This document shows positions 22,938 through 35,450 of a DNA stretch of 64,000 bases, piece after piece. Each line of letters starts with the position of its first letter. The first letter of the stretch is position 1. This DNA comes from Sindora glabra (taxonomy: Eukaryota; Streptophyta; Magnoliopsida; Fabales; Fabaceae). The stretch spans positions 66,301,455 through 66,365,454 of the forward strand of contig CM035226.1 of the NCBI GenBank assembly GCA_020226215.1, given 5' to 3'. The translations under genes were made by a program, and so were the position numbers. The notes below the pieces were generated by a model. It was not told the origin of the DNA, made no database searches, and was given only the letters and a program-made list of their open reading frames with translations.

Positions 22938-23262
22938 GAGTTTGTTTGTTTGTTTGTTTTTTATTTTCAAAAATAGAAGAATTTATTTATTAATTTATTT
23001 TTAGAATTTATTTTTAAAAATTATTTTTTAAATATGTAATTTAAAAATAAAAATAATTTTTATTTATTTTTTAAACTTATTTTTCTTATTTTAAATATCA
23101 ATTTTATAATTGAATGAAATATTTTCTTATTTACAATACCAATCACTTTTTATTTTATATTATTCTCTAATTCAAAAATAATTTTAAGAATAAAAAATAA
23201 TTTTTAAAAATACTTTTCCAGAATAATTTTTTTTTAAAATAAAAACAAATTCAAATACAACC
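22938..23262. mobile_element. Tourist-like MITE, copy 4 of 4
   Basis: Starts gagtttgtttgtttgtttg; its right end reverse-complements to ggttgtatttgaatttg. TTA lies on both sides (22935-22937 and 23263-23265). It directly abuts copy 3, sharing one TTA. 325 bp, non-coding. Confidence 0.75.
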
Positions 23263-23265
23263 TTA

Positions 23266-25121
23266 CCTTCTTTTCCTGCACTCTCAACCTTACCCATTCT
23301 GCAATTTTTCTTAGAAAATGAAATGTTACTTGTTTCTCAACGGCACACAAAAATTTTATTTATCTTTGATTTCATTTACGACAGTCTATAGTATAATAAA
23401 ATATAATAATATAATACAAGATTATTATATAATATAATCTAATATTACATCGGTTGGATAATATATTATATTATTTTTACTTTGTTGCTATAATATAAGA
23501 TGTAGGTTTATATAAATAGTTTAAATTTAATACATTATTAATATTAAGTATTTTAAATTATTAGTGAAATAATGTATAATTAAAAAATAATAATTAAAAT
23601 TTTTTATTAATAAAATTATTTTTAATAATTTTATTAATATAATAATACAGAAATGATTAATAATATAAAACTAGTTGATATTAATAATAAATTAAATTTA
23701 AATTTTTATACATAATTATTTTATTTTTATTTGTGATCATACTGTACAGAATATATAAATTCAGAAATAGTTAATTTAATTAAAATACCATTATATAATA
23801 AAAATTAATAAAATTATTTTAAATAAATTAAAAGTATATAATTGGTGCAAAATATTTCTAATAAAGTTATCGTACGTCCCCGGAATCCTATGTGAACATA
23901 GCGCTGCTTTTGTGCTGTGCATCGAAGAAAGTCGTGAAGGCAGATTCATCATCATCATGGTAGCAGATATTGTTGGTACCGGGTACCTTATCTTCTCGTA
24001 CACTTCTTTATCGTACGTACTTCATCCAGTATTGGCACGTGAACTTGTACGGTGAAAATCTCCACCGGTCGTCTTACCTAATTTCGGAATATGCTTCAAT
24101 ACTAATATAAGTTCGGATTCGAGATATGAATTAAATAGACTTTTAATTTATGTGAAAAATTTAGTCGATACGTTATATTAAAAATGCGGCATGTATAAAA
24201 ATATTATTCAATTCATTCTGTTATATATTATATAAAAATTTATCTTATCCCTGTGATTATAAAAAATAAAAGATAATTTTTCATCATTAATAATATTAAA
24301 TATGAAATATAAGAAAATTATAATTAATAAATTCATACAACTTAAAAATAAATTGAATTCAATTCTAAATTCATAATTTTTTTTTAAAAAATAACAAAAA
24401 TAAATTGAAATGGAAGAAAGTATAAATATACATATTACATCAAAATTAAAATTTAAAGTAAATAAATAATAAGGAGATTTCATTCAAATAAAAATTAAAT
24501 TACTAATAATTATGTTTGTTGTACTTTTTTGCAAAATTTTAATTTTTTTTAAATGAAAGAATTCGCTCCTTATGGCATGTGATTCACAAATATTATTGGT
24601 AGGCGTAATTTGATTAAGAGTAATGTATATGAATTTTTTAATCAAATTAATTTTTTCAATTTTTCATTTCAATAGTTCCGACTTCAATCGATTCAAATAT
24701 TAAAATTGACTTTAACTGTTAAAGTTGAATTTTGGTGTCTTTTGGTGATTGATATCGGTTTAAACATATTAATTTTTTTAAAAACCATTTTTATTTCAAT
24801 CATTCAACTTATTCATGTTTAAGTTTTATATTTTTTTATAATATAGAAATTTAACTATTTTGTATCAGAATATTATTAGCAGTTATCATGTACAACTATT
24901 GAATTATCAATACATAAAAATATTATATATGATTTATAAATTTAAAATTTTTATATTTATCATAGAGTCTAAATATTAATTAGGTGTCTGATATTTACAT
25001 CAATTACCTCTAAATACGTGTGCAAGCGAGAAACGAGCTCGTGTTCGAAAGGAGGGAAATTAGATTCAACGGGCCATCCAAGCTTGTCCTGACTGACGTG
25101 CAGGTTGAAATGGTTGTGATA
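23266..25121. other. AT-rich DNA with a GC-richer patch
   Basis: Mostly AT-rich and featureless. Bases 23870-24085 stand out: balanced composition, several cgtacg palindromes, ggtaccgggtacc and ccaccggtcg. That could be a gene fragment or a regulatory patch, but neither strand gives a recognised protein (the minus frame 23791-24003 is unremarkable). Confidence 0.35.
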
Positions 25122-25523
25122 TGCACTGGGTAGCTCCACATCTCAGGATAATTAAATTCAATGTTGATGTCGCATGGAGAAGTGGGGAAGCTGCTCTAGC
25201 CTTCATTGCTTGAGATGCATATGCTGAGATCTGGGGTATATGCCATATGGCTCCATAGGAATGAATGGGCTGAAGCAAAGGTCCTTATGAAAGCATGCTT
25301 TCTAGTAAGAGCTATGGCTGCTCAACTGGTGATTCTTGAATTCGATTGCAAAAAGATAATTGATTCTTTGTTAGGGTGAACCATGGCGGATTGCAAATAT
25401 GATTGAAGAGATTAAGGATGTCTTAGAAATCATTTCATTGAGGTTGTGTGAATTTACCGTGAATGTAATCGTATTGCTCATTAGTATGCTCAGTGGATTA
25501 GCAAGAACATGGGAAATGGTTAA
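25122..25523 (+). pseudogene. RNase H-like domain relic (RVT_3 type)
   Basis: Read in shifting frames, the segment shows the landmarks of the plant reverse-transcriptase-like RNase H domain. IIKFNVDVAWRSGEAAL is the first strand with its aspartate (about 25149). AEAKVLMKACFLVRAMA carries the catalytic glutamate (about 25271). LEFDCKKIIDSLLG carries the third acidic residue (about 25337). RECNRIAH-stop-YAQW precedes the final stop at 25521-25523. Such domains end plant LINE ORF2 proteins or occur in derived genes. Stops and at least two frameshifts inactivate it. No RT domain is seen upstream, so this is a 3-prime-truncated copy or an isolated fragment. Confidence 0.8.
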
Positions 25524-27168
25524 ATGTTTAAAGCATTTTAACGAGTATTCCTCCCTTAATTGAAGCTATATGTACTCATGAAAAGTAATTTGCTCCTATT
25601 TGAATGAATCCAAGTTTACCAGGAAATATATAAGTAAATATATTTATATAATATAGAAATACAACATTAAAATAAAATTTAACTTGTAATCATTACAAAT
25701 ACATGATTATTATTAAATCTGTAATTATATTATGTAATTTTTTATCACTAAAAAATAATATAATAGTAAAACATAACAAATTATTGAAATTTTTTAAATT
25801 ATGGAAAAAGAATATCTTAAATAAGTTCGATAAGAAATGATTAAGGAAATTCAAAATTTTCTTAATTATAAATTATTTTTTAAAAAAATTTTACTTATTA
25901 CAAATTGACTTTAAATTTTAAATCACTTTTAACTACTTAATTTCAACTTAATTTTATCGAATTTTTGCAACCTGAAATTTTTACCCCAACCCTAACAAAT
26001 ATATCATATTTTAATTCGTGTAAACCAATTCGTTATTTTCAGGAATCACCCATAAATCCGTAACACCCACCTTCCCCCAAAAGCAAACCCTCGAACTTGA
26101 GTGAAAAATAGATCTATTTTGGTAATTATAATAGATTGGTTTATTTCAAGATTTGGATTTGATATCCCACTTGCTCCGAAGAATACTTACAAATCGTTTA
26201 AAACTTTGTAACCACCACTGGCACATGTAGGATTCGAATCTCACGTGATTTTTACAGGATAGAGTGTCAAAGGCGCATTAATATAATTTTTTAAGTTACT
26301 TTATCCACTCCCAAAATTATAATTAATTACACTGCACTCTCCTTTATTTGAATAATATTATAAATCTGCCTTATTCTATTAAATTTTTTGTACTCTCTTC
26401 TCGGGAGACTAACATCCCGTTAATCAACTTAATAGAACAATGAGTTAACCATTTTTTAATATCTTCTCAAAGTTAAAAAATGATTTTGCCTTTATCCCTA
26501 ATATTATAATAAATGACTAAATCTATTAATATAATACTAAAAAGAATATTATTAGGTTTTATTTTTAAACAAATTGATATTATATTATAATAATTCTATT
26601 TTATTCTACCTGAGTTAATTAAGAGTAAAAAAAAAAGACATTATATTATTTAAAATTAACACATTATATTATTTCATTTACAAATTTCAATGATGAATTT
26701 TTAGTTAATTAAAACATTTCAATTACAAAAAAAAAATTAGTTACAATTATGGAGTTTTATTATGTTCTTTTTTTTAATTAGTTAAAATATTTCAAGTTGA
26801 GAGAAAAAAGAAATAAAACAAATAATTAAAACATATAATTACATTAATACTAATTTCAATTAGGATATACTTTGCTTACATATATTCTCTAAAAATAGAA
26901 TTACATTAATGTTAACGACAACTAAAATATATATTTTTTACATAAACTCACTCCCTAAAATTTTACTGCATCAACATTATAGCAATAAATTGTGTTATAA
27001 TTATTTTGTTTTAAGTATTCAAAACATGTCAAATCAAGATAAATCCATGAAAATAGTGTTACATTAATACTAATTTTATTTCAATTATATTGTAATTTCC
27101 TTCTATAAACATTCTAAAAATTTTATTGATATAACAAAAAATTAAATAATAAAAATTGAATCAATACT
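25524..27168. other. AT-rich DNA, nothing recognised
   Basis: No ORF or transposon end. A lone tRNA B-box-like gattcgaatctc at about 26232 has no partnered A box. Confidence 0.4.
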
Positions 27169-29476
27169 CACTAATACAAAATTGCTAATTTATATTAGGC
27201 ATTTAATAAATTAGACATCGGTTTTGAACTGTCATTTTATCAAAAGTTATAATAAATATTTTGTAACATTGGGTACAAAATTGTTTTGAAAAACAAATAT
27301 TGGTCAATTCCCATAACAAATAAACCATCATTGTGTCTTGTAAGTTGCATGACTTGATAACCAATTATAGCTAAACACATTGATTTTTAATAAAAAAAAC
27401 TAATGTGAAATATTTGCCTAATATTTTTTTAAAATTGATTTTTGGCTTCTTGGCTAAAATATTTACAATTAAATTTGAATAAATTTAGCATTCCGCAAAA
27501 ACTATGAATTTTGAGTTAAAAATTTTGAAATATCATAACTTCATATTTAGTTTTTTGTTTGGGGCAAATTTTTTATCAATTTTTTGTAACTTATAAAAAA
27601 ATCCATTTGTAAAACCCCAAAGCTATTTTGCCTTTTTTGGAGTCATGAAAAATGACTATTTTCATGGACTTATTTCATTTTTTCTTCATTTGTAATTGTT
27701 GTTTAACCAATTTCTGTCTCTATTATAATATATTATTAAATATATAATAAACATTTAACATTCAAATGCAATCTCAAAAATTATACAAAGGAAAAATAAA
27801 CAAAAATTTCTTAAAAAATATGCACAAAAAATTAACAAAATGACATCTCTTATGGTTTGAAATAGTAACCTAGAATGTAATCATTATTTAGTTGGTTTTG
27901 ATCTCTGTTACAATATTTTATTAAACATATAATAAGCGTCTAACATTGATATATAACTTTAGAAGTTATACAAAAGGAAAATAATGAAAATCTCTTTTAA
28001 AAAATGCATAAAAAGCCCAAAAAAATAGAAAAGATGAAAATTTGATAAATAGAAGTAAAAAAGGCACCTCTTATAATTTGAACTAGTGACTTGAAATATT
28101 AAGACATTTGTTTTGCACTTGATGTTAGTTGAAGGAATATTAGTAGCTCATTAACATGTGGTAGATGATGAAGGACATCTAGGGTTCTATAAAGGGAAGA
28201 TAGAGATGGGGATTGAGCTTGAAAAACAAATAAGAGAGTGGTGAGAGTAGTAATAAGGAAAAAAAATAAAATGTGCTTTATTTATAAAGCAAAAATATCA
28301 CTACATTTAGGGTTCTTATCATACTTTTACAATACCTTTGGATTTGGATGTTGATTAATTCTAAAATTGACATATTAAGTTTTTTCATTTTCTTAACAAT
28401 CTTGTAATGCCATAAATTTTAACATTAGTTTAGTAAAAAAATGACATCTTAAATTTTTTTCAATAATTTCAAAATTATCATTGCATTCAAATAGACATCA
28501 ATTACATCTAAAACTAATGTCTTAAGTTTTCTTATTTTCCTAATAACCTTTAAATGTCATACATTATGATATTGGTTAAATTAAAAACTAACATATTAAT
28601 TTTCTTAATAATTTTAAAAATGCCACTGTATCTAAATAAATATCAATTAATTCTAGAACTAGAACTAATGTATCAATTTTTCTCATTTTTTTAACAACCT
28701 TCATATGTTATACATTATAATGTTGGTTAGGTAAAAAATTGACCTTTTAGATTTTCTAATTATTTAAAAAATGTCATCACATTCAATAGATTTTGGTTAA
28801 TTCTAAAACTAATGTCTTAAGTTTTCTCATTTTTCAGGCAATCTTTGAATGCCATACATTATGATATTGGTTAAATAAAAAACTAACATATTAAGTTTTT
28901 TAATAATTTTAAAAATGCCACTTATCTGAATAGATATCAATTAATTCCAGAACTAATGTATTAAGTTTTCTCATTTTTTTAACAACCTTCAAATGTTATA
29001 TATTATAATGTTGGTTAAGTAAAAAATTGACCTTTTAGATTTTCTAATTATTTAAAAAATGTCATCACATTTAATAAATATTGATTAATTCTAAAACTAA
29101 CATTTTAAGTTTTCTTGTTTTCTAGGCAATCTTTAAATGTAATACATTATAACATTGGTTAAGTAAAAAGTCATCATCTTGAGTTTTTTAATAATTTAAA
29201 AAATGACACTACATTTAAATCGATAATAGTTTTTTCCAACATCATTATCTTGAGTTTCTTCATTTTCTTGATAATTTTCAAATGTTGTGCATTATAATGT
29301 TAATTAACTAAAAAATTATTATCTTAAATTTCTCAAAATAGGCATTTGTTATATTTATTAATCATCATTTTATTAGTCCTAATAATTCCAAAAAAGTCAT
29401 TGTGTCTATATAAATGTCCATTTTACCTTTTCCTGACATCTATCCACTAACATAGAATTATAATTCTATAGTAGTG
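27169..29476. mobile_element. CACTA-like non-autonomous transposon, 2.3 kb
   Basis: The left end is CACTAATACAAAATTG; the right end reverse-complements to CACTACTATAGAATTA. The 3-bp duplication act flanks both sides (27166-27168 and 29477-29479). CACTA termini with a 3-bp TSD define the CACTA (En/Spm) superfamily. The right half is an array of about 75-bp subterminal repeats, which in CACTA elements bind the transposase-associated DNA-binding protein. No transposase ORF is present, so it depends on an autonomous relative. Confidence 0.8.
28345..29340 (+). repeat. About 75-bp subterminal repeats of CACTA element
   Basis: About thirteen tandem units each read ctaay-t-tyaagtttt(c/t), then aatrcc or aatgtya, then acattata(a/t)ygttggttaa. 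Two subtypes alternate: one with ttctcatttt..aacaacctt, the other with ttaataattt..aaaatgyca. A higher-order unit of about 150 bp results, seen best from 28540 to 29120. Confidence 0.75.
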
Positions 29477-29479
29477 ACT

Positions 29480-32400
29480 GAACATATCACATATAAATAG
29501 TATGAAAGATTTTCAGTTTCCTAGTGGGAATACAACTTGTACTATAAGAAAATCTATATTTAGTTATGGATTTATGGATCAATTTTTCATTGGTAATTTA
29601 GATATTGGTGGCTGTCAAACTTAATCAAATTTAGAGATTATTAGTTTGATAAAAATTTTACACTATAAGATAAAAACTAGGTTGAATCCCTATTGATCCA
29701 CTTAACACATCTTATCACAATAATTTACTAACTATGATTACATAGTTATTTGAGCCTCTTACAAACTAAAAGTAGAAGAGATAAATATAAATATAAGTGA
29801 AAATTAAGAATATAGTATATAGGAAACAAAATAAAACAATATGCAAGAATGCAAACAAAACTAATTGAGGGGATTCGAGTCAAAATTAAATAGAATACAC
29901 TATTAGAAGTAAAATGCAGAAGTAACATAGAAAGACAATGTAGTCATGCAATTGATCCAAGGAATTGAGTACTTTTTAGTAGATTAATCATAGATTACAA
30001 CATATTTAATAATTTCAACTAATTTTTTAGTTTATAATTATTTGGAATACTTATAATAATTTGCATATTCTATGGTAGATAATTATCTAAGATTTAATCA
30101 AATTAGATTAGCAAAATTAAGTGATCGCTATAATCTATAAAGCTAAACCCAAATTGATTTGAAAATAGAATTTAACTAAATTCAAGAATCAAACTAGAAA
30201 TCTCTAATTTAATCATTCAACCCTCCATTTCGATAAGAAAAATGATGATTAACTAGCTAACATTTAACATAAAACCTGATAGGTATCATAAATTATATAA
30301 ACAAACATATATTATACCAAATTAGACTCTTATTTATGTAATTCTAGAAAATTAGATAAGAGTATTAGAGAAAAAGAAAAATTAATTAGCAAAACTTAAC
30401 ATTACAGCTTAGGATTTCATAATTCAAATAGAAACAAGCCTCAAATTTCTTAAATCAATTAGAAAATTAGCCTTTTATAGTTGAAAAAAAAAAGAAACTT
30501 GAAGGAAAAAAAGAAAGCTGTTTAAAGTTGTATAGAATTATGTTCTTGCATTTAAAGGTAAAAACCTTTTATTTGATTTCCTTTAATACTAAACCTAATG
30601 AGCTAAGATAATATGCCTCCTAAGATTACAAAGAATGAGGCCTTGGTAATTTTGAAGGTTCAGAACCTAATTTATAATATAATACACTACAAGAGTTACT
30701 ATAGTAAAATCTTATAGGTTTAACTTTTAGCCATTGTATGATCCTTAAAACAATATAATTTCACTAAACAACAAATATGAAAGTTATTAAGATGGGTCAT
30801 ATGAAACTTTATGCATTAGTTTCACCTTGATTAGACCTTCAAAGCTCCAGACATGGCCCAAAAATTGAGATTGGTTCGACTTGGACAAAAATAGACCATC
30901 AACTTCATGGCTGACTTCAATTTTCTCAATGTCCAAATTAGGCTTTTGCCATAACATGAAAGTTGTAAAACTTCCTTTAAGCTTTCCAAGGATATAAAGG
31001 TTCCTTAAATATGATATCCAAAACTTAAATTATAGCAAAAAATTTAAAATAATATAATCTAGCATTAACCAAACAATTTCAAAACATTGGAAAACTAACA
31101 TCCAATTATATAACAAGGCTAATTTCATAAAATTAAGCATATCTAACATAATAAGAGGCATAAAATATGATAAAATAGTATAGATAAAATCTTGCACATT
31201 AAATTCCACTAGTTATCTTTAGCTTTGGAACTTAATAACAAAATTAGCGATGGATATTTCATCTTATCACTAAATTGGTTGTAATTTTTTTGGATTTCTA
31301 GAATTTTCATAGCTAAGGCTATATCCATTGCTAATTCTATTTATAAATTTTATTGATAAAGTTAGTGATGAAATAAAAAAATAGGGTTTCAAATTACCTA
31401 TGAAATTAACGATGAATTTTCTATGAAAAATTTAAACTTTTGTTTAGCGGCAAAATGATTTTTTTTAAAATTAATGATAGAAGTACTAATGAAAGTGATT
31501 CTATTCATTGCTAATTTCATTAGTAACTTGAAAATAGCATTTTGTTTAGAGGTTTTAGTCAAGGAAGGATTTGTTACTAAATTCCTAAATATATTAAAAG
31601 TCGTAGTCAAATCCCTTATTTTTTCCCTTTTCATGCAGTGCAATGCCTTTTTTCCTCTATGTGTGCCCTTTTGCCTACTATTGCCACCTTCGAGTGCTAT
31701 GGTTTGCTTTGCCATATTCTAAAGGGAGATTTAATTGGTAAGTTTTCATAATTTTGTTACTTTTTTTTACATATTTGTATGTTTTATGGTTTCTAGTATT
31801 TTCTAGCATATTTTTTTTAATAATTACATCTATACTTTCTTTAATTTATGCTTTCTATTTATTTTATTTCTTTATTTTTATGATTTATTTTTTTTGCTAA
31901 ATATTTGTATGCATAAATTTTATGCTTTCAGTATTATGTTTCTTATATTTTCTTTTGTATTATGTTAGTGGATGTTTTCACCATAATTGTTGCTAATGTA
32001 TCATGGCAATGCAATCCTTGTGAACATAATGTATTTCTTTTTATTGTCACATTTTAGGTTTACTTTAAAAAATTGTACGTGATGTGTATTTTACTGATTT
32101 TTTAAATATTTTTATATTTATTATCTTTACATATTTGAAATAGTTTTGAACTAATAGTAAATAATAACTATAAGAAATTATTATTTTTTATTTTAATTTT
32201 TATTATTTGACTTCTATATTAATAAGAAAAAAGAAGTAATTATTTGATGTCAAAATTATATTTTTATTAACATATTTTTAATTGAAAATGTTTTAAATAA
32301 ATACAATAAAATAATTATAATATAATAAGTAGTAGGATTTTTAAGGATTCTATATAAGAAAATTATATTGTAATTGAAATTAGTATTAATATAGTTATAT

Positions 32401-32660
32401 TTTTAAAGGGCTTATAGACAAAAACTAGAGATTAATTTACATTCTAATTATTATTAATTAGTGATAATTTTTTATTCTAAATTTTTTACTCAAGTTATGT
32501 TGATTCGTATAGTCTTAGGTTCTTTGAAGTTGTTATTTTCTTTCTTTTTCTTTTCCTCTTTTAGATCTTCTATTTTAAAACTTTAGGTAGTAATTAACAT
32601 TCTAAATCTTTAAGAAAGAAATTTAAGGGTATTTTTATATTGTTAAGAATATAAGGGTGA
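29480..32660. other. Non-coding, possible CACTA-like remnants
   Basis: At 29537 tactataagaaaatctat resembles a worn CACTA terminus, followed by attggtaatttagatattgg. At 31235-31600 short motifs such as ttagcgatgg, attgctaattycat and gttagtgatg recur in both orientations, in the style of subterminal repeats. No matching right end or TSD was found. Overlapping ORFs on opposite strands at 31398-31722 are low-complexity readings. The rest is AT-rich with no feature. Confidence 0.35.
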
Positions 32661-32915
32661 GGGTGTTTGATAAGTTGCTTTTTAGTTAGTTTTTAATTAA
32701 TTTGAATGCTTTTAGTTATTTAACCAAGTCAATAAACTAATTTAAGTATTTGACATATGAACATCTAATAATAAATAACTAATTTTATTAAATATCTTTA
32801 TATAAATAGCTAATACTATTAATCGATTAAATCAATTAATTTAATTAGTTATCAGTTAATAATTAATTCAATTAGTGAATTATTAATGTAATTAGCTAAT
32901 CACTAAATAAGGCCT
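32661..32915. mobile_element. Possible MITE
   Basis: Left end gggtgtttgataagttgc; right end, reverse-complemented, aggccttatttagtgatt. The interior has mirrored ttaattaatt and taactaatt tracts. It shares agttatttaaccaa with the candidate at 1306 and with 39.9 kb. No TSD was confirmed. Confidence 0.45.
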
Positions 32916-33288
32916 ATAATATTTAATGTAAAGTGTGAATGATATTTTTATAATAACTCTGATTCACAATTTGAATTTAAGGTTTAGATGATAAGCAAAT
33001 ATCAAATTTAGATGAAGGTATATACATTTTTTAGAAAATTAATTTGAAAATTATTTTATTTTATTTCTGCATGGTTAAGTTTGTGAAACATGTCTTAAGA
33101 ATAGAAGAGACATTTAAGGATTATATTATGGTTAAATTAACACTTTTGGTAGGATAACTTCATATATATGTTTGTATGGTTAACATTCTCATAATGTTAA
33201 ATTGCTTTATGTTCATAGTCTTGTTTATATATTAAGTTATAATTATAATAATGTAACTTAAATTTACAATTATTGTCTGATGATGTCC

Positions 33289-34944
33289 TGTTGGTGTGTG
33301 TCCTAAAAATTAATCATATAGATAATTGAAATAATACATAATGTATTATGTTTTATTTCAGGCAATGTAATTATTATATTTTATTTTCAATTTTGCGCAA
33401 TTTATAACTTAATATAATAATTATCCTGGAATAGTTCTACTATTCCTAAAATACCCCTAGTTAAGTATTATTATGAAAGGGATAGTAATAGTATATCGAG
33501 ACTTGCATGTATAGTGACTAATAATTATGAATCATGGATATATGATATCAAGTTAATACATGAGTACATTGTTAGTGAACAGATGTAGTGGACTGACTCA
33601 ACATGAGAATACTGCATGGATAAGACTTGTGTCATTAGTAGTTCTCATATGGTTATAATTACATATAATCCTTTGACTTGAAGTCACTACGATTTCCTAC
33701 ATGAGGGGTTACTTACTTTGATGTCGTCCTATGTCACCTTTAATCAGGATTATAAGTAAGGTGTTGATTGGGTATGTCACGAATCATGTAGAGGAAAGTG
33801 AGTGATGTAGATGAAATTTTATTACTTTTATATAAAAGAGATATATCCTTGGGCCTCTTGATTGAGTAAGACTTAGAAATGCATGGCCATGCTCAAATTG
33901 ATCAATATGTGATATTGATCATTTGTTTTGAAGTCTACTCAGTATCAAGAAATATAAATTGAACATGGATAAGGATGACACACTCCATGCCTCCAATTCA
34001 ATTTGGATATTATTACAAAAGAAATTATAATATAAAATGTTGATCATGTATTAGGTGGATAACAAATCACAGATATTCTTACTACTTGAGTGGCAGTGAT
34101 ATATTACTAGATACCACTCACTGTTTATGACTTAATAATAAGTCATTGTCAATGTAGTAAGAACCTACAAAGTCACACAAAAGAAATAGGAATAAGATAA
34201 TAATTAATTAAACTTTAATTAGATTAATATCTAATTAATTGGACTTATTTTCATGCATATATATATTATTAAATAATAATATATTTTTCACGTAATAAAT
34301 ATAATTATTATTATGTGAAATTATTAGATATTAAAGTAATATCAAATATTTACGTTATCAGATATTAGATAAATATATTATGAGATAATATTATTTTGAT
34401 ATTTGATAACTATATGCAATTATCTAATATTAAGATATTTATATTATGAGATAATATTATTTTCTAATATTAGATAATTAATAAATAAGTCCTATCTCTC
34501 CCCATTATCTTTAGGATAAGGATAAGATGAGTTGTTAAATGTGATTAGGATTTTGGAAGCATTATCCTAGGAGGACTAAGATTGTGGTTTGCCTAAGTTC
34601 TATAAAAGGGGGCTTGAGGGTAGCACTTTTGATACATGCTCATAACTTCCATAAAATCTTAAATCATTCAGAAAACATCCAATCTTAAATTCTAAAGAGA
34701 AAAATACATCCTAGCAGGTTCATGGAGGGTAAAAGGTCGTTGTTCACTCCGTGTAGATACCGTAAAGACGCTGTACCTTCCGGCCGACGTTTAATTCATT
34801 CATTCTCAAGTTTTGATCAGTAGAAACACGAATGCCCAATAGGTAAAACCCTAATCATTGATTTATGCTTTTTGCATGGATCCTAGGTAGAATTTGGATC
34901 AAATCTTGAATTTCTGCTACATGTGATAATCCGAATTCCTAACA
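33289..34944 (+). mobile_element. Solo LTR, 1656 bp, with perfect TSD
   Basis: Begins TGTTGGTGTGTGTCC and ends ATTCCTAACA, with TG..CA termini and a short inverted TGTTGG/CTAACA. The pentamer tgtcc flanks both sides exactly (33284-33288 and 34945-34949). A TATA box, tataaaagg, lies at 34601, about 340 bp from the 3-prime end. An AT palindrome-rich stretch (34200-34480, repeated gagataatattattttgat) precedes it. No primer site or internal region adjoins it, so the internal part was lost by LTR-LTR recombination. It is related along its length to the solo LTR at 47769-49132. Confidence 0.9.
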
Positions 34945-35066
34945 TGTCCATGCAATGTCATCCTTTAAATTTCTTGTTTTGGTGGATGAGTCAACATGAA
35001 ACTCATGAATATTATCATAGATTTTCATGAACTTAAGCATCTAACAATCATTCTTTATAAACCTTA
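34945..35066. other. Short unique spacer
   Basis: Nothing recognised between the solo LTR and the CACTA-like terminus. Confidence 0.4.
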
Positions 35067-35450
35067 CACTACTACAAAATAAATGATAGACATGGGCTGT
35101 TTAGGGAATTACACATTGAAAAGTAAGCCATGTATAATTTAGCCTCATAGTATATGTGGTTTTAACATTGATTAGTAAGTTATTGAAAATTATAAAAATA
35201 AGCTTTATTTTTATTTCAAAAAATTGATGCTATTTATGTTTCTATCATTTAAGGAGATAACATTAAATGTTGTTTAATTTCTAAAAATAAATGTTTGATA
35301 GCCACAATATCATGATGATTCTTTTAAATTATTGACATTGTATGTTTCAACCTTAACCACCTAAATCCTAACCTCCAATTCCTTACTCTTTTGTCCTAAA
35401 CCCTAACCCTACACTTGTGCCTCAACCTCTAATTTTGCACTTCTATTTTT
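35067..35450. mobile_element. CACTA-like terminus fragment
   Basis: CACTACTACAAAATAAATG at 35067 is a typical CACTA-type end preceded by tta. The following 380 bp have no counterpart in the other arm of the inverted repeat, so either a separate CACTA end was joined to arm 1 here or arm 1 has a variant outer end. Confidence 0.45.

Noticed and set aside
24208..24483. 91-codon minus-strand ORF
   Set aside because: Ile/Phe/Asn-rich reading of AT-rich DNA, no domain.
26225..26250. tRNA B-box-like gattcgaatctc
   Set aside because: No A box at a suitable distance on either strand and no cloverleaf.
28345..29340. CRISPR-like regular repeats
   Set aside because: Units are contiguous with no unique spacers and belong to a plant CACTA-like element.
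31398..31722. Overlapping ORFs of 105 and 82 codons on opposite strands
   Set aside because: Both are low-complexity, overlap each other and match no domain known to me.
35390..35420. Telomere-like cctaaaccctaaccctac
   Set aside because: Only about two and a half units, embedded in a CACTA-like end; too short for an interstitial telomere tract.
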